Both the position numbers and the translations under genes were made by a program. Below the pieces are notes generated by a model. It did not search any database and was not told the DNA's origin. It saw only the letters and a program-made list of their open reading frames with translations. This document shows positions 16,601 to 24,435 of a DNA stretch of 64,000 nucleotides, in pieces (the stretch's first letter is position 1; every line of letters starts with the position of its first letter). Origin of the DNA: CAJXII01 sp965242915 (GTDB lineage: Bacteria; Campylobacterota; Campylobacteria; Campylobacterales; Arcobacteraceae); contig CBDETN010000027.1 in assembly GCA_965242915.1 (NCBI GenBank), positions 427,921 through 491,920 of the forward strand, read 5' to 3'.

Positions 16601-16614
16601 TTGATTTATATCAA
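16601..16614 (+). promoter_or_regulatory. Perfect FNR/DNR box, LysM gene side
   Basis: TTGATTTATATCAA is a second exact palindrome, 40 bp from the first and centred about 64 bp before the LysM-protein ATG (16672). The twin boxes suggest each divergent gene has its own activator site. Confidence 0.85.
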
Positions 16615-16671
16615 ATTATTCTTATAATAAAAATGTTATTATATAATTAAATCTAAATTTAAGGTTGTAAT

Positions 16672-16998
16672 ATGAAATTATCAAAGAAAGTAGCAGTGGC
16701 TACGGGTATGATTTTGTTGTTGAGTTCAAGCAGTGTTTTTGCTTCTACTTATACTGTAAAATCAGGTGATACACTTTACGGTATTGTGTATAAGTTAGGA
16801 TTTAATTCTATTGAAGAGGCTGGCTTTAAAGTTCCTTCTGGGGATATTCACATGATTTTTCCTGGTGATAGATTAGAATATAAAGGTAAACATAAGAAAA
16901 AAAGATTTAAATTAAAAGAACAAAAAATTGATTTAAAGAAATTTTGTTTTCCAAGTAACCGTTCTATTCATTATAGAGCAAACGAAAGATGTAAGTAA
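16672..16998 (+). CDS. Secreted LysM-domain protein with FCF-x-N-SIHYR-ERC tail
   Basis: A 108-residue exported protein with a signal peptide (1-24, cleavage near VFAS), a LysM-type peptidoglycan-binding stretch from TYTVKSGDTLYGIV to PGDRLEY (about 26-71), a lysine-rich linker and a 24-residue C-terminal motif. That motif, DLKKFCF..N.SIHYRANERCK, recurs in the next gene. The two cysteines in it could form a disulfide or bind a metal or heme. It is preceded by a perfect FNR box and lies amid denitrification genes. I do not recognise the tail family; peptidoglycan anchoring follows from the LysM domain, and the rest is open. Confidence 0.8.
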   Translation: MKLSKKVAVATGMILLLSSSSVFASTYTVKSGDTLYGIVYKLGFNSIEEAGFKVPSGDIHMIFPGDRLEYKGKHKKKRFKLKEQKIDLKKFCFPSNRSIHYRANERCK

Positions 16999-17010
16999 AA
17001 GGAAAAATAT

Positions 17011-17298
17011 ATGATAAGAATTTTAAAAGGTGCAGCAGTAGGTTTAACAGCTGCTTTATTATTAGCAGGATGTACAACTACTCAAGAGAAAGTAAATACT
17101 CCAAAGGTAGATAGAGCAATAGCTTCTGATGCTACGGTAAGTGAAATTAAAAAGCACAGTGAATATGTACAACATATTAAAAGTGTTAAGAAAAAGAAGA
17201 AAAGAGTTATCTTAAAGAAATTAAAAGTTGACTTAGATAATTTTTGTTTCAAAGACAATCACTCTATACACTATAGAATAGAAGAAAGATGTAGATAA
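17011..17298 (+). CDS. Small lipoprotein sharing the FCF-x-N-SIHYR-ERC tail
   Basis: A 95-residue predicted lipoprotein with the lipobox LLLAGC near residue 21, a polar middle with a run of lysines, and a C-terminal motif (VDLDNFCF..NHSIHYRIEERCR) nearly identical in pattern to the tail of the LysM protein 12 bp upstream. The two look like a two-gene operon under the upstream FNR box. One product would anchor in a membrane and the other on peptidoglycan, displaying the same small domain. No known function. Confidence 0.8.
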   Translation: MIRILKGAAVGLTAALLLAGCTTTQEKVNTPKVDRAIASDATVSEIKKHSEYVQHIKSVKKKKKRVILKKLKVDLDNFCFKDNHSIHYRIEERCR

Positions 17299-17301
17299 AA
17301 A

Positions 17302-17322
17302 GAGGAAGAGTTATTCTTCCTC
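17302..17322. terminator. Convergent stem-loop after the lipoprotein gene
   Basis: GAGGAAGA and TCTTCCTC form a perfect 8-bp stem with a 5-nt loop, 3 bp after the stop codon and just before the end of the convergent membrane-protein gene. Confidence 0.55.
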
Positions 17323-17336
17323 CAAATTAGTTGATA

Positions 17337-17744
17337 TTATTTTTTAATAATATTGTTTTTAGTCGGATAAAAATATTCCAAGCATCTAGCACTGTGAAAT
17401 CCTCTTGTAAATTCAGGTGAATGAAATTCATCTCCTATTAGTCTCCAATCTTGTGAACTTTTTGGATCTATTATAATTGATTGAGCAACTTTTCTAACAG
17501 CTTTGCTTTCACATATAACTGGACCACCACTATTAAATCTTTGCTTTACATCAGCCATACGGCTTGTAGTTACCCAATAATGAGCTCCTATAAATCCAGC
17601 CATAGTAATTAAAACAAAAGGTACAGTTTTTTTCCAAGCTTGACCATTTCCAACAAAAGGTCGAGTACCCACAAAAAATGCAGCTCCTAAAGCAAAGGCA
17701 CCAATAGCTAAATAACCACCTTCAAGTTCTAAAAAATTTTCCAT
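17337..17744 (-). CDS. Unknown membrane protein coupled to nirDL
   Basis: A 135-residue protein with two hydrophobic spans (about residues 8-27 and 40-60) and a soluble C-terminal domain of ~70 residues that contains two cysteines (VICES and SARCLEYF). Its ATG overlaps the nirDL stop by one base (TAATG), so the two are translated together. That points to a link with heme d1 or nitrite reductase. I do not recognise the family. Confidence 0.75.
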   Translation of the reverse strand: MENFLELEGGYLAIGAFALGAAFFVGTRPFVGNGQAWKKTVPFVLITMAGFIGAHYWVTTSRMADVKQRFNSGGPVICESKAVRKVAQSIIIDPKSSQDWRLIGDEFHSPEFTRGFHSARCLEYFYPTKNNIIKK

Positions 17745-18757
17745 TATGATTGTTCTCCTAAATTAATATATTTGTCTTCCCATACAGCTTCATCATTTGT
17801 AAAATATTTAAGTCTTACTTTTTTAAATTCTCTTGATGAATATAAAGACATATGAGATTTAGATTCTATCTCTTTTTCAATATCAGCTATAACCGCATTT
17901 GTTTCTTCTTTTGTTTTGCCGTGAACCATTGTAAATAAATTGTATTGCCAGTTGTCATATTTTGGTCTTAAATAACAATGACTTACAGCACTAAATTCAG
18001 CTGCTGTTTTACCAATCTCTTCACCATTTTTTTCATCAACATCCCATACAACCATAGCATTTGCATTAAATCCCGCACGCCTATGGTTTAAAATAGAAGC
18101 AAATCTTCGCATCATACCGCTTTTTTGTAACTCATCAACAATAGTAAAAAACTCATCATAAGTTATATTTAATTGTTTTATTATATCTTCAAAGGGTTCT
18201 GATTTTATCTCAATATCATTTTGTAAAAGCTTAATAACATCCATATGTAAAGGTGTCATATCAATATCTATTTTTTCTTTTTTTACAATTTTTTCTTTTT
18301 TGTCACCTTTTCCTGTGGTATCAAGTTTTACAGAAATTTTAAATAATTTTAAAGTTGGTAGCATTATATAATCATTTGCATTGACTAGTTTTACTAAAAT
18401 CTCAATAGTACGATCTAGTCCAATTTTAGTATCAGGAGAAACCGCCATAGTAAACCAGATATTAAATTTATGATTTCTTTCATAGTTATGTGAAACTCCC
18501 GGATGTGCATTGATAATTTTAACTGCATCATCAATTTTATCTTCATCAATTTCAAAAGCCACTAATGATGATTTGTATCCTAAACTTTTAGTATCAAAAA
18601 TAGCTGATGTTTGTCTAATTATTTTTTGATCTTTTTGTTCTTGAATAATAGAGATAACTTCATTTTCGCTCATATCCAGCTCTTTTGCAATAGACTCGAA
18701 TGGTTTAGCTGTTAGTGGAAAATTCTTTTGTACTCTTAATAAAATCTCTTGTGTCAT
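17744..18757 (-). CDS. nirDL: Fused siroheme decarboxylase (NirDL type)
   Basis: A 337-residue protein made of two tandem Lrp/AsnC-like units (about residues 1-150 and 165-330). Each has an N-terminal helix-turn-helix-like part (FPLTAKPFESIAKELDMSENEVI in the first) and a ferredoxin-like part. NirD, NirL, NirG and NirH share this fold and together decarboxylate siroheme to 12,18-didecarboxysiroheme, the substrate for NirJ. Here one fused protein appears to replace them. It could be mistaken for an AsnC regulator, but the tandem layout and the nir context argue for the enzyme. It is divergent from the dehydrogenase gene. Confidence 0.88.
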   Translation of the reverse strand: MTQEILLRVQKNFPLTAKPFESIAKELDMSENEVISIIQEQKDQKIIRQTSAIFDTKSLGYKSSLVAFEIDEDKIDDAVKIINAHPGVSHNYERNHKFNIWFTMAVSPDTKIGLDRTIEILVKLVNANDYIMLPTLKLFKISVKLDTTGKGDKKEKIVKKEKIDIDMTPLHMDVIKLLQNDIEIKSEPFEDIIKQLNITYDEFFTIVDELQKSGMMRRFASILNHRRAGFNANAMVVWDVDEKNGEEIGKTAAEFSAVSHCYLRPKYDNWQYNLFTMVHGKTKEETNAVIADIEKEIESKSHMSLYSSREFKKVRLKYFTNDEAVWEDKYINLGEQS

Positions 18758-18885
18758 TATTATCTTCTTAATATTAAATTTAGAAACAAATTGTATCCAA
18801 TAATAGTAAGTTTAAAATTAATTCAAGTCAATATTTCTTTATTTCTTTTATGCTAGAATCAGAATTATAATTTAGGAGTATCATA

Positions 18886-19461
18886 TTGGCTTATTTCCCA
18901 GCTTTTATCAAATTAGATAATATGGATATTTTAATAGTAGGAGGTGGATATATTGCCAGTGAAAAATTAGAACATCTATTAGATTTTACTTCAAATATCA
19001 AAGTAATTGCCCCTCAACTGAGCAATCATATGAAGCAAATGATTGATGAAAATAATTTAGCATATGAAAACAGAGTATATAAAACAGCCGATATTAATAG
19101 TTTTGGTGTAGTGATAGTTGCAGTTGATGATATACCTTTACAAGAGCAGATTTTTAATGAAGCAAAACTATTACCAAATTGTTTGGTAAACAGTGTAGAC
19201 AGTGTAAATTATTGTGATTTTATATTTCCTTCATATATAAAAAAAGATGATTTAACAATTGCCGTTTCTACAAGTGGAAGCTCACCTGCAATGGCAAAAC
19301 ATTTACGGAGATATTTACAAAATCTAATACCAGATTCAATAGGAGATTTTTTAAAAGAGATGAAAAACTATAGAAAAACAATGCAAAAAGGAAAAGAAAG
19401 AATGGAATTTTTAGATAAAAAAGCCCAACAATATATATCAACTTGGGAGAACAATCAATAA
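18886..19461 (+). CDS. Precorrin-2 dehydrogenase / sirohydrochlorin ferrochelatase-like
   Basis: A 191-residue protein like the N-terminal half of CysG or yeast Met8p, which oxidises precorrin-2 to sirohydrochlorin and may insert iron. An NAD-binding Rossmann motif (DILIVGGGYIASEKLEHL) opens it and the conserved TSGSSPAMAKHLR segment is near residue 130. The start is TTG at 18886, backed by AGGAG 8 nt upstream. It supplies the step between NirE and NirDL, which explains why the single-domain nirE needs this partner. Its stop overlaps the next start (TAATG). Confidence 0.88.
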   Translation: MAYFPAFIKLDNMDILIVGGGYIASEKLEHLLDFTSNIKVIAPQLSNHMKQMIDENNLAYENRVYKTADINSFGVVIVAVDDIPLQEQIFNEAKLLPNCLVNSVDSVNYCDFIFPSYIKKDDLTIAVSTSGSSPAMAKHLRRYLQNLIPDSIGDFLKEMKNYRKTMQKGKERMEFLDKKAQQYISTWENNQ

Positions 19462-19871
19462 TGAAAGAAAATGAAAATAAATCGAAGAATTTTAAACTTA
19501 GCAACTTATTTATAATAGGACTTACAATACTGTTTTTTGTATTAGGATTTCAAGCACTTCAAGATGCACAGCCAGAACACAAAAGTAAAAGAATTTATAA
19601 AGAACTTAAAGAATATATTCCATATTATTTAGAAAAAAGAGTTGGTGGATTTAGCATTATGATGAAAGGTTCAAAAGCAAAAGAAAAACCGCCTATTACT
19701 GAAGTTTTCAGCAGATTAGATCAACTTGAAAAAGCATGGGGAAAAGATGCTTTAAAGATTGTTGATAATGATTTGATCATTATGGATAAAAATGGTACCG
19801 TTATTGGTAAAATATCTTTTCATTTGCCGGAAGAAAAACAGTGGGTAAAAACATTTTTTGAGATGAAATAA
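19461..19871 (+). CDS. Unknown protein with an N-terminal membrane anchor
   Basis: A 136-residue protein whose ATG overlaps the stop of the precorrin-2 dehydrogenase gene, so it is translationally coupled to it; an in-frame GTG or ATG further upstream would overlap more. It has one hydrophobic segment near residues 15-32 and then a soluble domain rich in charged residues (RIYKELKEYIPYYLEKRVGG and later KNGTVIGKISFHLPEEKQW). Nothing diagnostic. Operon position suggests a role in siroheme/d1 synthesis or its use. Confidence 0.75.
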   Translation: MKENENKSKNFKLSNLFIIGLTILFFVLGFQALQDAQPEHKSKRIYKELKEYIPYYLEKRVGGFSIMMKGSKAKEKPPITEVFSRLDQLEKAWGKDALKIVDNDLIIMDKNGTVIGKISFHLPEEKQWVKTFFEMK

Positions 19872-19956
19872 AATCCTTTTAGTGCTAAAAAATTATTGAT
19901 TATTAAATATCTACTACTAATAATATATAATAAATAATAAATAATATTGGAAATAA

Positions 19957-20262
19957 TATGAAATAAACTATACTATCGTTGATAATTGTAGTTTTTTTAT
20001 TGTCACTACAATTTCTTTTACCACAAAAATAGTTTAAGAAATATAGTGATGAAGAGTTAAGACAAGAGGCATTAAGTCGTGCAATGAAACCAAATCCAAA
20101 ATCTTATGAGGGGCTTTTAAAAGTACAAGATAATAAAAATAATACATTAACTAAAGAAAAAATTATTCTAGGTAAAGAACTCTATTTTGATGCAATTTTA
20201 TCGCAAAATAGAGATATTAGTTGTAACAGTTGTCACACCATTGAAAAAAATAAAACACAAAT
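19957..20262 (+). pseudogene. Decayed di-heme peroxidase-like cytochrome, truncated by an IS
   Basis: An ATG with GGAA upstream opens a frame that hits TAA at codon 3 and TAG at codon 25. It is then open through a typical cytochrome c peroxidase N-terminus: LSRAMKPNPKSYEGLLK, LGKELYFDAILSQNRDISCN and the heme site CNSCH at about codons 88-92. The frame ends at the left end of the IS3-like element (20263). Two stops plus loss of the remaining ~200 residues make this a dead gene. Without the stops the N-terminus would be a normal signal peptide. Confidence 0.75.
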
Positions 20263-20937
20263 TATAATACCCCAAGAAAATAAGAACGAAAAAATAAGAT
20301 TCTTATTCCTAAAAAGTTAAAATAATAAAATATTTAATAGGGGTAAAAAATGAGTACAAAAAGAAGAATATTTACAGCAAAATTTAAAACAAAAATTGTT
20401 TTAGAAGTTTTAAAAGGTGAAAAGACTTTAAATGAGATAGCAAGTAAAAATAATATAACACCTAAAAATATCCAAAATTGGAAGAAGATATTTTTGGATA
20501 ATGCAGAGTTGGCAATGGAGCCTGCAAAGGCTATCAAAGAATATAAAGACGAAAACTTAAAATTACAATCTAAAATAGATGATTATGCAAAGATAGTAGG
20601 TAAAATGACAGTTGAAAAGGAATGGCTTGAGGAAAAGCTACAAAGCTTGGACTTATCTAATAAAAAAGAGTTGATAGAGTCTAAGCTAACATATATTTCA
20701 GTATCAACTCAATGTAAACTTATAAAATTAAATCCAAGCAGCTTATATTATAAGCCTATAGAAAATAAGCATAAAATATCACTCAAAGATAAGATAAATG
20801 ATATTTATGAGCAAATACCAATATATGGAGCTTTAAAAGTTCATCAGCAACTTTTAGAAGATGGATACAATATAAGTTTGAATACTGTTTATAAATATAG
20901 ACAAGAGATGGGTTTAAAGCCAATATTAGCAGTTAAA

Positions 20938-22283
20938 GAGAGTGTAAAATAAACTGTGTAAACCCACCAGTTTCTTTTTAATCACTTCTCATATTTTGCC
21001 ATAATCTCCTTAAAAAATATACTAAGTTGAGGATAAATTTCAAACCAATTTCTAATACTAGATGTATTCCATTTATTTTGTTGTTCAGCACAAGATAGAT
21101 ACATCACTTTAAAAGCAGAATCTTCTGTTGGAAATGAACCTTTAGATTTGGTTTTTCTTTTGATTGTAGCATTTAAAGATTCAATAGGATTTGTTGTATA
21201 AATTAATTTTCTCACAGAATCTGGATATTTAAAAAATGTAGACAATTCAGACCAGTGATTTGTCCAAGAAACAGTAATGTTAGGATATTTTTTACCCCAG
21301 ATATCATTAAACTCTGTAAGTGCTAATTGTCCATCTTCTTCAGTGTAAGCTGTATAAACTGATTTTAAATCTTTAGCAACTGCTTTTCTATCTTTCCAAG
21401 ATACAAACTTTAATGAATTTCGTATTTGATGTACTATACATCTTTGAATCTCTGCTTTAGGATAAACTGCACTAATTGCTTCACTAAAGCCATTAAGACC
21501 GTCTATAGCAAATATAAGCACATCTTCAACACCTCTTTTTTGAATATCATTTAAAACAGTAAGCCAATATTTAGAAGTTTCATTTTCACCTATCCAAATA
21601 CCTATAATCTCTTTTTTACCTTCCAATGTAACTCCTAGCATTATATAAGCAGCTATATTTTTAACAACTCTATCAACTCTTATTTTTAATACGGTAGCAT
21701 CCATAAATATAATTGGATATATTTTCTCTAAGGGTCTTATCTGCCATTCTTTAGCTTTCTCTATCACTTTTTCTGTGATATTAGATATGGTTTGAGTTGA
21801 TAATTCATAGCCATATAAATCATCAAGATGTAATTGTATATCTCTTACGCTCATACCTTTAGAGTATAGTGATATTATCATATCCTCACTACCATTTAGA
21901 AGTATTTCTCTTTTTTTAACTAGTTGTGGTTCAAAGCTTGATTCTCTGTCTCTTGGAATTGCAACATCTATATTTCCATATTTAGATTTTATAGTTTTAT
22001 CGTTGTAACCGTTTCGATAGTTCTGATTGTCTGATTCTTGATGTTTATCATAACCTAAGTGTGAGGTTAGCTCTTCTTGTGATGCAGTTTGTATTACTTC
22101 TTTGAGTATATTTTTAAACTCTTTGGTAATATCATCTAATCCTGTAAATGTTCCATTAGCTATTTGTCTTTTTAATTCTTCTGTATTTAATAAATTCATT
22201 ATGTAAATCCTTAATATTTTTCATATTTGACATTTTATCAAATAATCATATTTTTGGATTTACACAGTTAGATTTACAGTCTC
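20938..22283 (-). mobile_element. IS256-family insertion sequence (complete)
   Basis: A 1346-bp element inserted in the IS3-like transposase gene. It has imperfect terminal inverted repeats (GAGAGTGTAAAATAAACTG against GAGACTGTAAATCTAACTG, similar over ~28 bp). It is flanked by a perfect 8-bp target duplication CAGTTAAA (20930-20937 and 22284-22291), verified against the uninterrupted sequence in copy 2. It encodes one intact transposase and is therefore likely active. Confidence 0.92.
20982..22199 (-). CDS. IS256-family (Mutator-type) transposase
   Basis: An intact 405-residue DDE transposase. The N-terminus has the CRISRDK-like family signature replaced by NYRNGYNDKTIKSKYGNI. The catalytic acids lie in PIIFMDATVLKIR, LIFAIDGLNGF and the late NPIESLNATIKRKTKSKG motif, and the conserved CIVHQIRNSL segment is present. 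The length is typical for IS256. Partial copies at 24241-24403 and 61156-61580 show the same N-terminus with small differences. Confidence 0.93.
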   Translation of the reverse strand: MNLLNTEELKRQIANGTFTGLDDITKEFKNILKEVIQTASQEELTSHLGYDKHQESDNQNYRNGYNDKTIKSKYGNIDVAIPRDRESSFEPQLVKKREILLNGSEDMIISLYSKGMSVRDIQLHLDDLYGYELSTQTISNITEKVIEKAKEWQIRPLEKIYPIIFMDATVLKIRVDRVVKNIAAYIMLGVTLEGKKEIIGIWIGENETSKYWLTVLNDIQKRGVEDVLIFAIDGLNGFSEAISAVYPKAEIQRCIVHQIRNSLKFVSWKDRKAVAKDLKSVYTAYTEEDGQLALTEFNDIWGKKYPNITVSWTNHWSELSTFFKYPDSVRKLIYTTNPIESLNATIKRKTKSKGSFPTEDSAFKVMYLSCAEQQNKWNTSSIRNWFEIYPQLSIFFKEIMAKYEK

Positions 22284-22376
22284 CAGTTAAACCAATAAAT
22301 CTATCAATACCAGATAAGCAACATAAAAAATACTCTTTGATCTGTCAACCCTATATCATACTAAGAACTATAAATT

Positions 22377-23225
22377 CTAAGCAACCATTTCATTTTGTAA
22401 CATTAACTCTTCAAACTCAACTGGTGAATAATTATTATTTGCACTATGCATTCTTTGTCTATTGTAATATACTTCTATATATTCAAATATAGATTGATTA
22501 GCTTTTGATTTAGTTTCATAAATCTCATGATGAGTAAGTTCAGTTTTTAATGTATGGAAAAAACTTTCAGCAACTGCATTATCCCAACAATTACCTTTTC
22601 TACTCATACTTTGTATAATTCCATTTTCTTCTAATAAATCTTTATGAGAGTAAGATGCATACTGACTACCTCTATCTGTATGCCATATTAAACCTTTTGG
22701 TGGATTTCTATTTTTTAATGCCATAATGAGGGCATCATTAACTAAATCTACTTTCATAGTATCATCCATTGACCAACCAACAACTCTTCTTGAATATAAA
22801 TCTATTACAGTTGCAAGATATAGCCATCCTTCTGATGTTGGAATATATGTTATATCTCCCACATATTTTTCATCAGGGGCTGAAGCATAAAAATCTCTAT
22901 TTAAAATATTAGGTGCTACAGGTAAATTATGATTTGAATCTATTGTATTAACTTTAAACCTTTTCTTTTTATTTGCTACAAGATTTAAATCTTTCATAAT
23001 ATTTCCAATTCGTCTTCTTGAAACAATAAGCCCATATAATCGCTCTAGTTTATCTTTTAGCCGTCTTGTACCATATTTGCATCTACTTTGAATAAATATA
23101 ATCTCTATTAACTCATTAAGTTTATCATCTACTGTTTTAACTATACATCCATTATTAATCCAATGATAATAACTTGAAATATCTACTTTTAATATTTTGC
23201 ACATTAGATTTTTATTGAAGTTCAT
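22377..23225 (-). CDS. IS3-family transposase OrfB (integrase core)
   Basis: A 282-residue integrase core. The catalytic triad is visible in YVGDITYIPT, WHTDRGSQYASY and the glutamate in NAVAESFFHTLKTEL. Its reading frame stays open upstream of the ATG as far as the A-run in OrfA, so in practice it is probably made as an OrfAB fusion by -1 frameshifting rather than from its own start. Confidence 0.9.
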   Translation of the reverse strand: MNFNKNLMCKILKVDISSYYHWINNGCIVKTVDDKLNELIEIIFIQSRCKYGTRRLKDKLERLYGLIVSRRRIGNIMKDLNLVANKKKRFKVNTIDSNHNLPVAPNILNRDFYASAPDEKYVGDITYIPTSEGWLYLATVIDLYSRRVVGWSMDDTMKVDLVNDALIMALKNRNPPKGLIWHTDRGSQYASYSHKDLLEENGIIQSMSRKGNCWDNAVAESFFHTLKTELTHHEIYETKSKANQSIFEYIEVYYNRQRMHSANNNYSPVEFEELMLQNEMVA

Positions 23226-23251
23226 TTTATTATCTTTTATCCAGGTATACT

Positions 23252-23566
23252 TTATTGAACTTCTTTCGCAAAGTATACTGCTGCTTTTTTTAATATATCA
23301 CGCTCCTGCCTAAGTAGTTTAGTTTCTCTTCTTAGCCTTTTATTCTCTTGTTCTAAAGTTTCTTTGGGAGTTTTGACTATAGATTTAGTTAAATCTTGAT
23401 TGGCCTTTTTATATTCATTCATCCAATTATAAATTGTCTTAGGATTTACATCTAAATCTTTAGCAATTTTTAGAACTAAATCACCACTATTTAAAACCAA
23501 CTGTATTGTTGAATCTCTAAACTCTCTTGTATATTGACTATTTTTCATATTTTCTACTTTCTTCAT
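23252..23566 (-). CDS. IS3-family transposase OrfA (DNA-binding)
   Basis: A 104-residue OrfA with a helix-turn-helix of the IS3 type (DLVLKIAKDLDVNPKTIYNWMNEYK) followed by a leucine-rich coiled coil (KRLRRETKLLRQERDIL). Near its 3' end the mRNA reads TTAAAAAAAGCA, a seven-A slippery site. A -1 shift there would join OrfA to OrfB. Confidence 0.9.
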   Translation of the reverse strand: MKKVENMKNSQYTREFRDSTIQLVLNSGDLVLKIAKDLDVNPKTIYNWMNEYKKANQDLTKSIVKTPKETLEQENKRLRRETKLLRQERDILKKAAVYFAKEVQ

Positions 23567-24240
23567 ACTTTTATTTTAACTTAGATTTATTTAAGTTCTA
23601 AGTATGAATTAGTGTAGCCAGATCACTTACAAGCTTAGAGGAGTTGACATAGTAAAAGCAAATCAAGTATGGAGTACGGATATAACATATATCAAGATTA
23701 ATGGCGGCATGGTTTATTTAGCAGCTATAATTGATTGGTATTCTAAAGCTGTACTATCTTGGAAAATATCCAACACTATGGATTCAGCTTTAACAATGGA
23801 TGTTCTAAATGAAGCATTATCGCTATATGGTAAACCTGAAATATTTAATACAGATCAAGGCAGTCAATACACAAGTCATATCCATACACAGACTTTAAAA
23901 GATAATGGCATCATTATCTCAATGGATGGTAAAGGTAGAGCTACTGATAATATTTGTATAGAGAGATTCTGGCGAAGTGCAAAAGTTGAAAGAATTTATC
24001 TAAATGAATATAACACAATTAAAGAGTTAAAAACTGATGTGAAAGATTATATTGATTTTTATAATCATAAAAGATTTCATCAAACTTTAAATTATAAAAA
24101 ACCAATGAGTTTTTATTATGATAGTTTAAAAATTAATAATAAGGATTATGATAAATTAGTTGAAATTGTGGCATAAGGTAACAGGTGAAAAAGAGAATAA
24201 GGATTTAGAAAAAGTTGTCTTGTCTTCTTGGGGTATTATA

Positions 24241-24403
24241 CTTTTCTAATATCATCTAATCCTGTAAATGTTCCATTAGCTATTTGTCTTTTTAATTCTT
24301 CTGTATTTAATAAATTCATTATGTAAATCCTTAATATTTTTCATATTTGATATTTTATCAAATAATCATATTTTTGGATTTACACAGTTAGATTTACAGT
24401 CCC
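24241..24403 (-). mobile_element. IS256-family fragment (5' end and first codons only)
   Basis: This 163-bp stretch matches the outer terminal repeat, leader and first ~24 codons of the IS256-family transposase. It is cut off exactly where the 1333-bp element ends. It is of the variant seen at 61156 (the codons after the DDI stretch give RK rather than TK, and the end is GGGACTG), not of the neighbouring complete copy. The rest of that element is absent. Confidence 0.85.
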
Positions 24404-24435
24404 GTATTATTTTTTCTATGTTAAAGAACAACACT

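Larger units (their letters stand above)
22338..23625 (-). mobile_element. IS3-family insertion sequence with A7G frameshift site (complete)
   Basis: A 1288-bp element with terminal repeats beginning TGATCTG at both ends, similar over about 30 bp. It is flanked by the 3-bp duplication CTT (22335-22337 and 23626-23628). It carries two overlapping frames, OrfA and OrfB. The target is the remaining part of the 1333-bp element, 54 bp from the IS256-family insertion. Confidence 0.9.
20350..24176 (+). pseudogene. Transposase of the IS3-like element copy 1, interrupted twice
   Basis: Codons 1-196 are intact up to the IS256-family insertion at 20938. A 54-bp piece lies at 22284-22337, and the rest resumes at 23626 and ends at 24176. 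Joined, it gives a ~430-residue single-frame OrfAB protein: N-terminal helix-turn-helix (TLNEIASKNNITPKNIQNWKK), coiled coil, then an integrase core with WSTDITYI, FNTDQGSQY and the catalytic glutamate in NICIERFWRSAK. It is the same protein as in copy 2. It cannot be made as it stands. Confidence 0.85.
20263..24240 (+). mobile_element. 1333-bp IS3-like element, copy 1, carrying two nested ISs
   Basis: The ends are perfect 16-bp inverted repeats, TATAATACCCCAAGAA at 20263 and its complement ending at 24240. Removing the IS256-family insertion (with one 8-bp duplication) and the IS3-family insertion (with one 3-bp duplication) leaves 1333 bp. This is exactly the length of copy 2 (31158-35103) after removing its IS21. 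The flanks do not form a target duplication (AAT on the left, CTT on the right), so this copy seems to have recombined with another one or to have lost neighbouring DNA. Confidence 0.88.

Noticed and set aside
17744..18757. AsnC/Lrp-type transcription regulator
   Set aside because: The tandem fused layout and the place among heme d1 genes fit NirDL siroheme decarboxylase much better.
20334..20537. Minus-strand 67-aa hydrophobic frame, repeated at 31229-31432
   Set aside because: It lies antisense to the transposase start in both copies of the same IS and simply reflects the coding strand.
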